Source of the DNA: Nitrospirota bacterium
GTDB taxonomy: Bacteria; Nitrospirota; Nitrospiria; Nitrospirales; Nitrospiraceae
DNA: 18,185 nucleotides
NCBI GenBank assembly: GCA_005877535.1
Contig: VBOM01000198.1
Coordinates: 1-18,185 of the forward strand
Direction: 5' to 3'
Part shown: positions 1-7,432 of the stretch, piece after piece
Layout of the letters: each line of letters opens with the position of its first letter
Numbering within the stretch: position 1 is the first letter of the stretch
The notes under the pieces: generated by a model
What the model was told of the DNA's origin: nothing
The model's input: only the letters and a program-made list of their open reading frames with translations
Databases searched by the model: none
Position numbers and translations under genes: made by a program

Positions 1-218
1 AGTCGGGCGAGCACCTTCTCTCCATGCGTTTCGCTCTGGACGTCGAAGGTCACGTCTCGCACCATACAGTCTGCCGTTGCAGAGACGATATCCACCGCAC
101 CCAAGTTGGCGCCTTCTTCGGCCAGGACGGCAGCCACTTTTGCAAACATGCCTGGTTTGTTGGCGAGTTGGAGACGAATGGTCAGACGGTAGTTGGAATA
201 GGGCCCAATCTCAGTCAT
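1..218 (-). CDS. Malic enzyme-like protein, N-terminal ACT domain (partial)
   Basis: Reading the minus strand from the ATG at 218-216 gives 72 codons that stay open to the window edge. The protein opens with a short lead, then RLTIRLQLANKPGMFAKVAA and EEGANLGAVDIV, the beta-alpha-beta pattern and PGM(F/L) loop of an ACT domain. After this come VRDVTFDV and HGEKVL. This ACT layout at the extreme N terminus, with the GAVDIV and VRD(V/I)T motifs, is what I know from bacterial NAD-dependent malic enzymes (oxidative decarboxylation of malate to pyruvate), where it is thought to sense a small effector. The catalytic part lies outside the window, so another ACT-headed enzyme remains possible. The start is supported by AAGGACC about 6 nt upstream. 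Confidence 0.7.
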   Translation of the reverse strand, partial: MTEIGPYSNYRLTIRLQLANKPGMFAKVAAVLAEEGANLGAVDIVSATADCMVRDVTFDVQSETHGEKVLAR

Positions 219-404
219 AGCTGGTCCTTATTCGTAGATTACCACAAGACAGGTCATGAACCAGAGCGGCTTGTGTGTTGTAGCTTTCTTTATGGAGGTG
301 GTAGAGGAGGAAAATGAGCGGTTGACAGCGGAGGCCTATTCTGATTACCGTACTGCCCCTGTGTCCTTCTTAAGTGGGGATACAGCATTTTAACACTAAC
401 ATTC

Positions 405-415
405 AAAGGGGGTGA
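405..415 (+). promoter_or_regulatory. Strong ribosome binding site of the small exported protein
   Basis: AAAGGGGGTGA pairs with nearly the whole 3' end of 16S rRNA and sits about 7 nt before the ATG at 422. It is the strongest Shine-Dalgarno I noticed in the window. Confidence 0.7.
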
Positions 416-421
416 CATATT

Positions 422-583
422 ATGAAGCGCATTTTGATGGCAATTATGGCAGTGGCAGTGGCAGTGGCGTTCAGCGCTCCGGCCTTCGCTGAAGAGAAAA
501 AGAAGGAGGAGAAGAAGGACGGCAAAGTCGTCGTGCAAGAGGAGAAGAAAGAGGAGAAGAAGAAGGACGATAAGGGTAAGTAA
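422..583 (+). CDS. Small exported Lys/Glu-rich protein
   Basis: This encodes a 53-residue protein. Residues 1-23 form a classic Sec signal peptide: MKR, a hydrophobic Ala/Val core, and SAPAFA before the predicted cut at A23/E24. The mature part is about 30 residues made almost only of Lys, Glu, Asp and Gly, with one VVVQ patch. It has no Cys and no recognisable fold, so it is probably an unstructured, highly charged periplasmic or secreted peptide. The start is very well supported: AAAGGGGGTGA at 405-415, a near-perfect match to the 16S anti-Shine-Dalgarno, ends about 7 nt before the ATG. A strong terminator hairpin follows at 636-669, which suggests a monocistronic, well-translated transcript. 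I do not recognise the family and assign no function. Confidence 0.75.
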   Translation: MKRILMAIMAVAVAVAFSAPAFAEEKKKEEKKDGKVVVQEEKKEEKKKDDKGK

Positions 584-635
584 GCGCAGCGGATGTCGTT
601 TGCCTGGTCAGACAAGCCGAACTTGACCTATTTTG

Positions 636-669
636 AAGAGGCCTGCGATCGTGAGATCGCAGGCCTCTT
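636..669 (+). terminator. Rho-independent-like terminator after the small exported gene
   Basis: AAGAGGCCTGCGATC, loop GTGA, then GATCGCAGGCCTCTT form a perfect 15-bp stem with a 4-nt loop. The stem is followed by TTCCTTA, a modest T-rich tail. It lies 53 nt after the stop of the small exported gene and 50 nt before the next start. The stem is perfectly symmetric, so it could also stop transcription from the other side. Confidence 0.75.
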
Positions 670-719
670 TCCTTATCCTGTCATTGACCCCTCTCCGGCC
701 CCGATGCTACCGTGAGACC

Positions 720-1679
720 ATGCACACTTCACCAGGATCAGTAAGGCCTAATCGCCTCATCCACGAAACCAGTCCCTATCTCCTCCAGCATGCCTCAAAT
801 CCGGTCGAGTGGTACCCCTGGGGACCGGAAGCCTTGCAGGCATCGAAAGCGCAGAACCGTCCCATCCTGCTTTCGATCGGGTATTCTGCCTGTCACTGGT
901 GTCATGTGATGGAGAGGGAGTCGTTCGAGAACGAGGCCATTGCGTCACTCATGAACCGGCATTTTATCTGTATCAAAGTCGATCGGGAAGAGCGCCCTGA
1001 TCTCGATGAGGTCTATATGCAGGCCACGGTGACCCTCAATCATGGTCAGGGTGGATGGCCGATGACGGTCTTCCTGACGCCGGATCAGGAGCCGTTCTTT
1101 GCCGGCACGTATTTTCCTCCAGACGATCGCTGGGGACGTCCTGGGTTCCCCAGTCTGCTCAAAAAAATTGCAGACGCGTGGGAACAGGATGCCGCCGGTC
1201 TCACAAGTCAAGCGCACCAATTAACCGAACGGTTGAAGAACGAACTCAAAGCGGTGTTGCCCATCTCAGTCAGTACCTCCGTGCTTGATGAGGCCGTAAC
1301 GCAATTCCGCGAGCATTTCGATGAGCGCCACGGAGGGTTCGGCAGTGCACCGAAATTTCCCCCCTCCGCAGGGCTCTCGTTGCTCCTGCGTTGTTACCGG
1401 CGAACTGGAGAGAGCCGGACCTTACAGATGGTCACACGCACGCTTGACGCGATGGCGGCCGGGGGACTCTACGATCATATCGGAGGAGGGTTCGCGCGGT
1501 ATTCCACCGACGAGCGTTGGCTGGTTCCTCATTTCGAGAAGATGCTCTACGACAATGCCCTCCTGGCCCGGACCTATCTGGAAGCCTATCAGGTGACCAA
1601 GCAGGCCTCCTATCGCCATTCCGAATCGACTGCGTTCCATCGAGGCCGTGGCCAAGGAGTTGAACGTCACCCTCGATGA
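720..1679 (+). CDS. DUF255 / thioredoxin-like (YyaL/SPATA20-type) protein, 5' part of a broken gene
   Basis: This is the N-terminal part of a DUF255 protein. The fold is thioredoxin-like, followed in the family by an (alpha/alpha)6 glycosidase-like barrel; the cellular role is not well settled. Visible signatures are [19 protein letters not shown] at residues 11-29, WYPWG at 31-35, and the redox-like [10 protein letters not shown] with Cys58 and Cys61. Further on are [63 protein letters not shown] and [16 protein letters not shown]. All match the family closely. After about residue 300 (near 1615) the frame turns into non-family residues and stops at 1679, while family sequence resumes in the frame of the next ORF. 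The family normally has roughly 100 residues more here, including a GGF(Y/F)S-DADSEG motif that is absent. The start is ATG 720; an upstream in-frame TTG at 633 lies in the terminator. Confidence 0.85.
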   Translation: MHTSPGSVRPNRLIHETSPYLLQHASNPVEWYPWGPEALQASKAQNRPILLSIGYSACHWCHVMERESFENEAIASLMNRHFICIKVDREERPDLDEVYMQATVTLNHGQGGWPMTVFLTPDQEPFFAGTYFPPDDRWGRPGFPSLLKKIADAWEQDAAGLTSQAHQLTERLKNELKAVLPISVSTSVLDEAVTQFREHFDERHGGFGSAPKFPPSAGLSLLLRCYRRTGESRTLQMVTRTLDAMAAGGLYDHIGGGFARYSTDERWLVPHFEKMLYDNALLARTYLEAYQVTKQASYRHSESTAFHRGRGQGVERHPR

Positions 1680-4197
1680 ACTCTACGAAACGATCCATCG
1701 TGTGCGTCCCCTCCTCTATCGCGCCCGCCAAGAGCGAGTACCGCCCGGACTTGACGACAAGATCATCACGGCATGGAACGGCATGATGATCTCGGCGATG
1801 GCCGAGGCAGGTCGTGTGTTAGGGATCAGCCGCTACATCGCCGGTGCTATGCGGGCGGCAGATTTTCTCTTGCGAGTGCACCGGACTTCCGAGGGAGCGC
1901 TGCTCCGAACATCGCGGCAAGGCCGAGCCCATCTCAATGGGGTACTGGAGGACTATGCCTATCTGGCAGAAGGATTGATTGACCTCTATGAAGCCTGTGG
2001 GCAGCAACGATATCTCACTGCCGCGCTTCAATTGGGAGAGCGGATGGTGGACTCGTTTCGAGATGAGGAACAAGGAGGGTTCTACACCACCGCGAAGACG
2101 CATGAAACGCTGATCATCCGAGCGCGTGAGGGGGCGGATGGTGCGACACCCAGTGGGAACGCCGTGGCGGTCTCAGCCCTCGCCAGACTCTCGTTTCACT
2201 ACGATCGCCAAGATCTGCGCGAGGCAGCGATCGGCGGGATTCGCGCCTATGGCCGCCAGATGGTTCGGTATCCGAGAGCCTTTGCCAAGAGTCTTGCCGC
2301 GGTGGATCTGTTGGCGGAAGGGCCGATAGAAATGGCTTTTGTCGGAGCGGCCAACGATCCTGGGATGGAGGCGCTGCAGCTTGCCGTGCGCGAGGTGTTC
2401 TTACCCCATCGCGTGATTGCCTCCAGCGATGGAACGGGCAAGCCGTCCGGTCATCCCCTGCTGACCGGCAAGGGGTTGGTAGAGGGGAAGGCGGCCCTCT
2501 ATATCTGTCGAAACTTCTCCTGTCAACGTCCTCTTACCGATCCGCGTGAGGTCACCGAGGCGTTGTTGTCGGCGTCGCGACGAACGGATCAGACGACCCA
2601 ACAGACCCTCTTGCAAGGAGCGGCCCTCCCCGGGTCGGCCAGTCCCGAGGGGACAGCCAGGTATGCGGCACGCATCGTGAGTGAGTCACGCCATCACGTG
2701 CACATGGAACATGGGTATGTTCGGTTTGGCAACAGGGGGTTGACGACGTCCCGACTGGGGTTCGGTACTTATCGGGTCGATACGAGGGAGCCAGAGCATC
2801 GAGACGCGCTTAAGAAGGCCATGCGAGAAGGCGTAAACCTGATCGACACGTCGACGAATTATATGGATGGCGACAGTGAGCGCCTGGTCGGCTCTGTCTT
2901 ACGCGAGTTGATCAAGAGCGGTGAACTGACTCGTGAAGAAGTGATCGTCGTCTCGAAGATCGGCTATGTCCAAGGGCATAATTTGAAACAGGCGGAGGCA
3001 CGAGAACAGGCCGAGCGCCCCTACCCTGACATGGTCAAATATGGTGAGGGCATCTGGCATTGTATTCACCCGGAGTTTCTGGCCGATCAGCTCACTCTGT
3101 CACTGGACCGCCTTGGACTGGCCACCCTCGATGTCTGTTTGCTGCATAACCCCGAATATTTTCTGTCTGAGGCAGCACAGCATGATGGTGGAGATCTCGC
3201 AGTAGCGCGAGATGCTTTTTATCGGCGGATTGAACAGGCCTTCACATTTTTCGAGTCTCAAGTGGCGATAGGACGGATTCGCTATTATGGCCTGTCGTCG
3301 AACACGGTCACGGCAGATCCATCGGATGCCGAGGCGACTTCGCTCTCTCGCATGTGCGACGCGGCTCGAGCTGCCGCTGCCTCACAGGGCATGGACCGCC
3401 ACCACTTCTCGGTGCTGCAATGCCCCATGAATCTTTATGAGGCAGGCGCGCTGGTGACGCCTAATACCGGGATAGATCAGCGGGAGACGGTGTTGGAGGT
3501 GGCGCAACGAGAAGGGATCGCCGTGCTTGTCAATCGTCCGCTTAATGCCATGCCGACGAAAAAGAGCGGCGTACTTCGATTGGCAGATTTTCTGATCGAA
3601 GGCGATCCGGTGGACTTCGATCGACAATGCCGGACGGTCGCGGCGCTTGAAGAAGAGTATCGCACGACCATTGCCCAGGCCCTTCAACATAGTGGCCAAG
3701 GGATGGCCCCTGCCGACTTCTTCACCTGGGCCGTTGAGTTGACACGCGTACGGTCTCAGATCCAGGGGCTGGAACATTGGGAGCAGATCGAGCATCAAAT
3801 GATTGCACCTCATGTCAATCAAGTGATGCAGGCACTTTCACGGCAACTGACCGGACCGGCGGCCGAGCAGTGGGTGGCCTGGCGCGATCGCTATGTACCA
3901 CAGTTACTTACCCTGATGGGCGGGCTCCGGAGAGAAGCCACCGAACGCAGTCGTGCGAAAACTGCTTCGGTGTCGGCAGTCCTCAATCCCCTGTTGCCCG
4001 AAGCAAGACGCGGAGAATCGCTGTCACGAAAAGCCCTGTGGGTCCTGGCAAGTACGCCAGGCGTTACCTGTGTTTTGAATGGAATGCGTTCTCCAGCCTA
4101 TGCCGACGATTCCCTTGCCGTTATGGGGTGGGAATCGCTGACGGGAGTCAGGCAGATATTTGAAAACATTGCACAGCAGGAGTCGTCTCCACCGTAA
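1648..4197 (+). CDS. DUF255 C-terminal half fused to an aldo/keto reductase
   Basis: This 849-codon frame (nominal GTG 1648) continues the broken DUF255 gene. In-frame residues before 1648 (RSIEA) already look like the family, so it is unlikely to begin there naturally. Residues 1 to about 315 are the DUF255 C-terminal half: [18 protein letters not shown] at 30-47, [29 protein letters not shown], and the terminal [17 protein letters not shown]. From about residue 325 an aldo/keto reductase follows without a stop, opening with [14 protein letters not shown] and [15 protein letters not shown]. Its expected catalytic tetrad is present: Asp400 and Tyr405 in IDTSTNY, Lys437 in VVSKIGY, His500 in CLLHNPE. 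The C terminus has the usual [16 protein letters not shown] motif. The enzyme should reduce carbonyls with NAD(P)H; the substrate is unknown. The fusion appears genuine because the reductase has its own N-terminal motif inside the linker and I see no ribosome binding site there. Confidence 0.85.
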   Translation: MAKELNVTLDELYETIHRVRPLLYRARQERVPPGLDDKIITAWNGMMISAMAEAGRVLGISRYIAGAMRAADFLLRVHRTSEGALLRTSRQGRAHLNGVLEDYAYLAEGLIDLYEACGQQRYLTAALQLGERMVDSFRDEEQGGFYTTAKTHETLIIRAREGADGATPSGNAVAVSALARLSFHYDRQDLREAAIGGIRAYGRQMVRYPRAFAKSLAAVDLLAEGPIEMAFVGAANDPGMEALQLAVREVFLPHRVIASSDGTGKPSGHPLLTGKGLVEGKAALYICRNFSCQRPLTDPREVTEALLSASRRTDQTTQQTLLQGAALPGSASPEGTARYAARIVSESRHHVHMEHGYVRFGNRGLTTSRLGFGTYRVDTREPEHRDALKKAMREGVNLIDTSTNYMDGDSERLVGSVLRELIKSGELTREEVIVVSKIGYVQGHNLKQAEAREQAERPYPDMVKYGEGIWHCIHPEFLADQLTLSLDRLGLATLDVCLLHNPEYFLSEAAQHDGGDLAVARDAFYRRIEQAFTFFESQVAIGRIRYYGLSSNTVTADPSDAEATSLSRMCDAARAAAASQGMDRHHFSVLQCPMNLYEAGALVTPNTGIDQRETVLEVAQREGIAVLVNRPLNAMPTKKSGVLRLADFLIEGDPVDFDRQCRTVAALEEEYRTTIAQALQHSGQGMAPADFFTWAVELTRVRSQIQGLEHWEQIEHQMIAPHVNQVMQALSRQLTGPAAEQWVAWRDRYVPQLLTLMGGLRREATERSRAKTASVSAVLNPLLPEARRGESLSRKALWVLASTPGVTCVLNGMRSPAYADDSLAVMGWESLTGVRQIFENIAQQESSPP

Positions 4198-4215
4198 CGC
4201 CGGTTGGATGAGATC

Positions 4216-4320
4216 TAGCAGGATGCGGACCAAGTCCTCCGGTGTGGTCTCGCCGCGCTCAGCGGCTCAGCCTGTCGAAGCGTCCACCTCGTCACTTCGC
4301 TTACTGCGGTCTTGCATGGG
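4216..4320 (+). repeat. Degenerate palindromic repeat, copy A (forward)
   Basis: TAGCAGGATGC, then AAGTCC, CGCTCAG, CGAAGCGT, CTTCGCT, CTGCGG and CTTGC appear in the same order and at similar spacing as in the well-preserved copy at 7543-7667. Many substitutions separate the two. The right end with the inverted terminus is not recognisable here. No coding signal was seen in this stretch. Confidence 0.6.
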
Positions 4321-4353
4321 ATCATGGGATAAGCTTCGGCTCAACGTGCCTGG

Positions 4354-4462
4354 CCCCAAGCAAGGCCTCAGCGAGTGAAGGGCCGAGTTGTACCCTCGGG
4401 GGTGCGTGGAGCGTCTGAACGATGCGAGAACGCCGCTGGAGGACTTTTCCAGCATACTGCTG
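4354..4462 (-). repeat. Degenerate palindromic repeat, copy B (reverse)
   Basis: Read on the minus strand from 4462 this gives GCAGTATGCTGGAAAAGTCC, then CCAGCGGCGTTCTCGC, CACTCGCTGAGGCCTTGC. It follows the 7543-7667 copy closely for its first half and again at the end. It faces copy A, so the two form a larger inverted pair between the reductase gene and the TPR gene. The spacer 4321-4353 also contains CTTCGGCTCAACGTGCC, which resembles the repeat interior. The remaining 4463-4547 holds nothing I recognise. Confidence 0.6.
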
Positions 4463-4547
4463 GGACTGGAGGAAATACGCGGCCGGTTGATGAAACACTT
4501 AATGGATTCGTTTAGATTCCATACTGAGAAATGATTTCGGTGGACCG

Positions 4548-5144
4548 TTACTTCCCATTTCGCAGAAGGCCCTGCCACATCTGCAACGCCTGTTGTGGCC
4601 ACAGACTGTCGCCTTGTCCTTGACGGTAATCTGTGTGGATTCGCCTCGTGCTCAACAATTCGATTCGTATGACGACATCTCGATAGTGTGGTGCTTCACG
4701 ACGGAGCCATCGATAGGCCTCCAACGCTTCAGGAATGCGCCCGAGTGACTCTAGCGTTCTCCCTAAGAGGTAGAGGATCTGCACTTGTTCTTTTGACGAT
4801 GTCTGGGGTACTTGCAAAGCTCGGCGAAAGGCCTTGACGGCTTCTTCCTGTTTTCCGCTCTTCCTGAGACTGAGACCCATTTGAGCGAAACCCTTCAACG
4901 CGAATGCGGGATCCTGTGCGGCCTTCTCAAAATGTTCTGCTGCCTGTCTGAACAGGCCCACATTCTTGAGCGCCGTTGCTCGTTCGTATGAATCGTGTCC
5001 ATCGGGTGTCTCTGTCGATGCGGTGGCTTCGAGTGTCCGCAATGGTGCCTCCGGTATAGGGGCACTGTCTTCACTCTTCGACAGGTCACGGTTTGCCGTT
5101 GGAGGGCTCTCTTGTGTCAGGGATAATACGTTGTTTTCGCTCAC
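4548..5144 (-). CDS. TPR-repeat protein
   Basis: The frame is open from a TTG at 5240, but I prefer the GTG at 5144, giving 198 residues. AGGAA motifs sit just upstream, and the residues before it (Cys, Trp and Pro-rich) look non-coding. Residues 1 to about 50 are polar and rich in Ser, Thr, Pro and Glu, probably disordered. Residues ~52-150 form about three tetratricopeptide repeats: ATALKNVGLFRQAAEHFEKA, FAQMGLSLRKSGKQEEAVKA and LLGRTLESLGRIPEALEAY. A basic and Trp-containing tail ends the protein. No signal peptide is seen, so it is probably a cytoplasmic scaffold for protein contacts. Its partner is unknown. It is transcribed away from the T2SS cluster, so a link to secretion is only a guess. 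Confidence 0.75.
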   Translation of the reverse strand: MSENNVLSLTQESPPTANRDLSKSEDSAPIPEAPLRTLEATASTETPDGHDSYERATALKNVGLFRQAAEHFEKAAQDPAFALKGFAQMGLSLRKSGKQEEAVKAFRRALQVPQTSSKEQVQILYLLGRTLESLGRIPEALEAYRWLRREAPHYRDVVIRIELLSTRRIHTDYRQGQGDSLWPQQALQMWQGLLRNGK

Positions 5145-5599
5145 CTTCCTGTTTCCTATGGGATATGGAAGCAAATGACAATAAACAAAACCGCAAGTCT
5201 TGGACCATTCAGTTTGGTTTTCAAACCCGTTACTTTTCAAGATCTTTGCATCTTCCTCCGTTGGTGTGGGTGAGGGAAAACAGCACGTGCTTCGTCAGAT
5301 TCGTTCAGTTGGGAACGTTGGAGGGAAGAGGTTAGAGGTTGGAGGCTGGCGGAAGTTGGAGGTCGGAGGGAAGAGGTGGGGGGCAGGAAGAGAGGTTGAG
5401 GTTCAAGCTGAGTGGGTAGACGACTCAGCACCTAGAACTCAGGACTCAGCACTTTGGAGAGAGGTTGGAAGCGAGAAGAAAGACCAAGGTTAGGCTAAGC
5501 AGAAGTTACTGTTACGCGATAGGCATCCATACTCTAGCACTCGAAACCTCAACCTAAGCATTAATGTTTCACAAAGCCGACGGATTTTTCGACGGTCTG
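5145..5599. other. Intergenic region with purine-rich tract and short repeats
   Basis: This holds no convincing gene. From about 5314 to 5405 the plus strand is almost all G and A with scattered T, built of loose repeats such as GAGGTT, GTTGGAGG and GGAAGAGG. It includes runs GGGGGG and several GG pairs. At 5422-5431 and 5443-5452 the 10-mer GACTCAGCAC is directly repeated, 21 nt apart. CTGAGT at 5408-5413 faces ACTCAG at 5423-5428. The part nearest 5145 should hold the promoter of the TPR gene, but I cannot name a clear -35/-10 pair. Confidence 0.5.
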
Positions 5600-6380
5600 C
5601 TAGAAGTGGACCTCTCGCAGCGCATTGCGGTTGGCAAGGAACCACTGCATCGTCTTCTTGAGTCCTTCCCGGAGCGCGTGTTTCGCCTGAAAGCCAAAGA
5701 GTTCTTTGGCCCGGCTGACATCCAGGCACCGTCGAGGCTGCCCGTTGGGTCTGTAGACCCAGCTTGATGCGGGCTGCGGCTTTGGTGATCTTGCGCGTCA
5801 CAAACGTTTCGCCACGCCGGGGCGATTCATGGTTGAATAAGATGCCGTTACAGGCAAAGAGGTCATAGGCTTCTCGATAATTGACGGTGATCCAGTAGGA
5901 ATAGACCTTGGCTGCTCCATAGGGACTGCGGGGATAGAACGGGGTGGTTTCGCACTGAGGTACCTCCTGCACTTTACCGAACATCTCGCTCGATGATGCT
6001 TGATAAAATTTCGGCTTCAGCCCTGACTCACGAATGGCTTCCAGGAGGCGGATTGTTCCGAGTCCGGTAATCTCGCCGGTATACTCAGGAATATCGAAAC
6101 TCACACGCACGTGACTTTGGGCACCCAGGTTGTAAATTTCATCGGGCTGGATCGTTCGGATGATGCGGTTCAGCGAACTTGCGTCGTTGAGGTCGCCATA
6201 CACCAGATGGAGCCGTCGATGCGGAACATGCGGATCTTCATAAATGGGATCGATCCGTCCCGTATTGAACGAACTCGATCGTCGAATAATGCCGTACACT
6301 GCATAGCCCTTCCCGAGAAGAAACTCTGCCAGATACGATCCATCTTGGCCGGTAATGCCACTGATCAGGGCTTTTTTCAC
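5490..6380 (-). CDS. gmd: GDP-mannose 4,6-dehydratase, truncated by deletion and frameshift
   Basis: Gmd converts GDP-mannose to GDP-4-keto-6-deoxymannose, the first step to GDP-L-fucose and related surface sugars. The frame starts at GTG 6380 with AAGGAG about 7 nt upstream. Residues 1-210 are clearly Gmd, an extended short-chain dehydrogenase. Features seen are GITGQDG (Rossmann loop, 8-14), [25 protein letters not shown], the SSSEMFG active-site segment at 129-135 and Tyr154-x3-Lys158 in [18 protein letters not shown] and ARIKLGLQ close the Gmd part. The usual LYLGN-DAKRDWGFA and the last ~130 residues are missing. From about 5757 the frame reads out-of-frame fcl DNA to a stop at 5490. The product would keep most of the NAD(P) fold but lose part of the substrate site, so it is probably inactive. 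Confidence 0.85.
   Translation of the reverse strand: MKKALISGITGQDGSYLAEFLLGKGYAVYGIIRRSSSFNTGRIDPIYEDPHVPHRRLHLVYGDLNDASSLNRIIRTIQPDEIYNLGAQSHVRVSFDIPEYTGEITGLGTIRLLEAIRESGLKPKFYQASSSEMFGKVQEVPQCETTPFYPRSPYGAAKVYSYWITVNYREAYDLFACNGILFNHESPRRGETFVTRKITKAAARIKLGLQTQRAASTVPGCQPGQRTLWLSGETRAPGRTQEDDAVVPCQPQCAARGPLLADRRKIRRLCETLMLRLRFRVLEYGCLSRNSNFCLA
5600..5757 (-). pseudogene. fcl: fcl remnant: C-terminal end of GDP-L-fucose synthase
   Basis: In the minus-strand frame ending with TAG at 5602-5600 the translation reads [19 protein letters not shown], then [19 protein letters not shown] and a short tail. This is the typical C terminus of GDP-L-fucose synthase (GDP-4-keto-6-deoxymannose epimerase/reductase), with the (K)PNGQPRR-LD-SRA motif and the closing REGL-KT--W helix. 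Only about 50 of roughly 310 codons remain, and no start is present. Upstream it abuts, in another frame, the middle of gmd. In many genomes fcl lies directly downstream of gmd, so one deletion would explain the join. Confidence 0.8.
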
Positions 6381-6490
6381 AAGACCACTCCTTAGATTGC
6401 GTTGGAAGTGGCTGAATTATGTCTCGATTACACAGCGTTGTCTACGGACTGCCCGGTTTTGCTCGTTCTGCGATCTTCTTATGGTTGTTC

Positions 6491-6520
6491 TTGCACGGAA
6501 CCTTCGCTCCACACTAGAAT
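6491..6520 (+). promoter_or_regulatory. Candidate sigma-70-type promoter of the gsp cluster
   Basis: TTGCAC (6491-6496), an 18-nt spacer, then TAGAAT (6515-6520) match the -35 and -10 consensus at five and four or five positions. Transcription would start near 6527, just before a strong ribosome binding site at 6531-6537. It lies in the gap between the divergent gmd remnant and gspC. Confidence 0.45.
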
Positions 6521-6539
6521 GGCTTACTCAAAAGGACGA

Positions 6540-6569
6540 ATGATCCGAAGTCGGGCTCGAAGACTATGA
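6540..6569 (+). CDS. Nine-codon leader ORF coupled to gspC
   Basis: ATG 6540 follows AAAAGGACGA, a good Shine-Dalgarno, and encodes MIRSRARRL before TGA at 6567-6569. That TGA overlaps the gspC ATG at 6566 (ATGA). The gspC start itself has only a weak ribosome binding site, so ribosomes may reach it by termination-reinitiation on this leader. It is too short to judge by coding statistics. Confidence 0.35.
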   Translation: MIRSRARRL

Positions 6570-7432
6570 CTATGCGTCGGGGCATCATAATCGCCTATGT
6601 TCTGTGTGGCACCTTTCTCGTGGCCCACATCGTCAACGCGGTGATTGCGGAGGCCTTGTCTGTTCCAGCTGGGCTGGTACGGCCATCTCCTCGTTCCGAC
6701 CGAGAGACTGACGTGAATGCTACCCTGCCCGTTTTGGTTGAGCGTATTAGGACGAGCGGACTCTTTCCCCTGCCGCCCGACCCCCTGGGTATAAGCACCT
6801 CTGGGTCCGGCGCACCGCCTGCCCGTGCCCCATTAAATCTGGCGTCGAAGCTCAGGCTGCTGGGGGTGGTGATCGGCGATCATGAGGGGATCTCGGCCAT
6901 CGTTGAAGAACTTTCCAGCAAACGCCAACTATTTTTCAGGTTGCATGAGCAAATACCCGATGTGGGTGAGATCAGCGAAATCCGGCGGGACGGGATGGTC
7001 GTTCGTCAGGGCGATCAACAGGAGTTGCTCGAACTCGCCGCCTCACAGACCGAGAAGCCCCCGTCTGCCCCAGTACCAGCGGGAGTAGCCGTAGCGCCGG
7101 TACCTGGGAGTCCAATGCGTACCGTGCTCGATCGGAGAGAAGTTGAACAAGCGATGGGCGATCTGCCCAAGTTATTGTCCCAGGCGAGAGCCGTACCCTA
7201 CCTGGTGAATGGAGCGATGAATGGGTTTCGTCTGGACTTTATCGCGCCATCAAGCTTTTACGAGAAGATCGGTTTGAAGTACGGGGATGTCCTCCAGCAA
7301 GTCAATGGCGTGGACATTCGTGATCCTGGTACGATGCTCTCGCTCTTCCAGCAGCTTCGCAACGAGAAGACCGTTAAACTTGATGTCTTGCGTAACAATC
7401 AACGAACCGCGATGACATTCGACATTCGCTAA
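6566..7432 (+). CDS. gspC: Type II secretion protein GspC with PDZ domain
   Basis: GspC links the inner-membrane platform to the secretin GspD and takes part in substrate recognition. The 288-residue product has a short cytoplasmic N terminus and one membrane helix at about 6-28. A Pro-rich linker follows, then a homology-region-like beta domain at about 91-158 (SKLRLLGVVIGD, SAIVEEL, then DGMVVRQGD), a second Pro/Val/Ala linker, and a C-terminal PDZ domain at about 212-287 (GFRLDFIAPSSFYEKIGLK, GDVLQQVNGVDIRDPGTML). Order and length fit GspC. The start is ATG 6566; an in-frame ATG at 6572 is also possible. It begins the gsp cluster but is followed by a 448-nt gap where gspD would be expected. 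Confidence 0.88.
   Translation: MTMRRGIIIAYVLCGTFLVAHIVNAVIAEALSVPAGLVRPSPRSDRETDVNATLPVLVERIRTSGLFPLPPDPLGISTSGSGAPPARAPLNLASKLRLLGVVIGDHEGISAIVEELSSKRQLFFRLHEQIPDVGEISEIRRDGMVVRQGDQQELLELAASQTEKPPSAPVPAGVAVAPVPGSPMRTVLDRREVEQAMGDLPKLLSQARAVPYLVNGAMNGFRLDFIAPSSFYEKIGLKYGDVLQQVNGVDIRDPGTMLSLFQQLRNEKTVKLDVLRNNQRTAMTFDIR

Noticed and set aside
24..317. Plus-strand frame at the window start
   Set aside because: It is antisense to the clearly ACT-like gene on the minus strand.
403..615. Minus-strand frames rich in Ser, Phe and Leu opposite the small gene
   Set aside because: They are the antisense of Lys/Glu codons in the small exported protein.
5314..5460. CRISPR-like repeat array
   Set aside because: Repeats are short, irregular and without uniform spacers; no cas genes are nearby.
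5490..5757. Continuation of the gmd frame as a novel C-terminal domain
   Set aside because: The same bases in the next frame give a clear GDP-fucose synthase C terminus, so the gmd-frame residues are out-of-frame translation.
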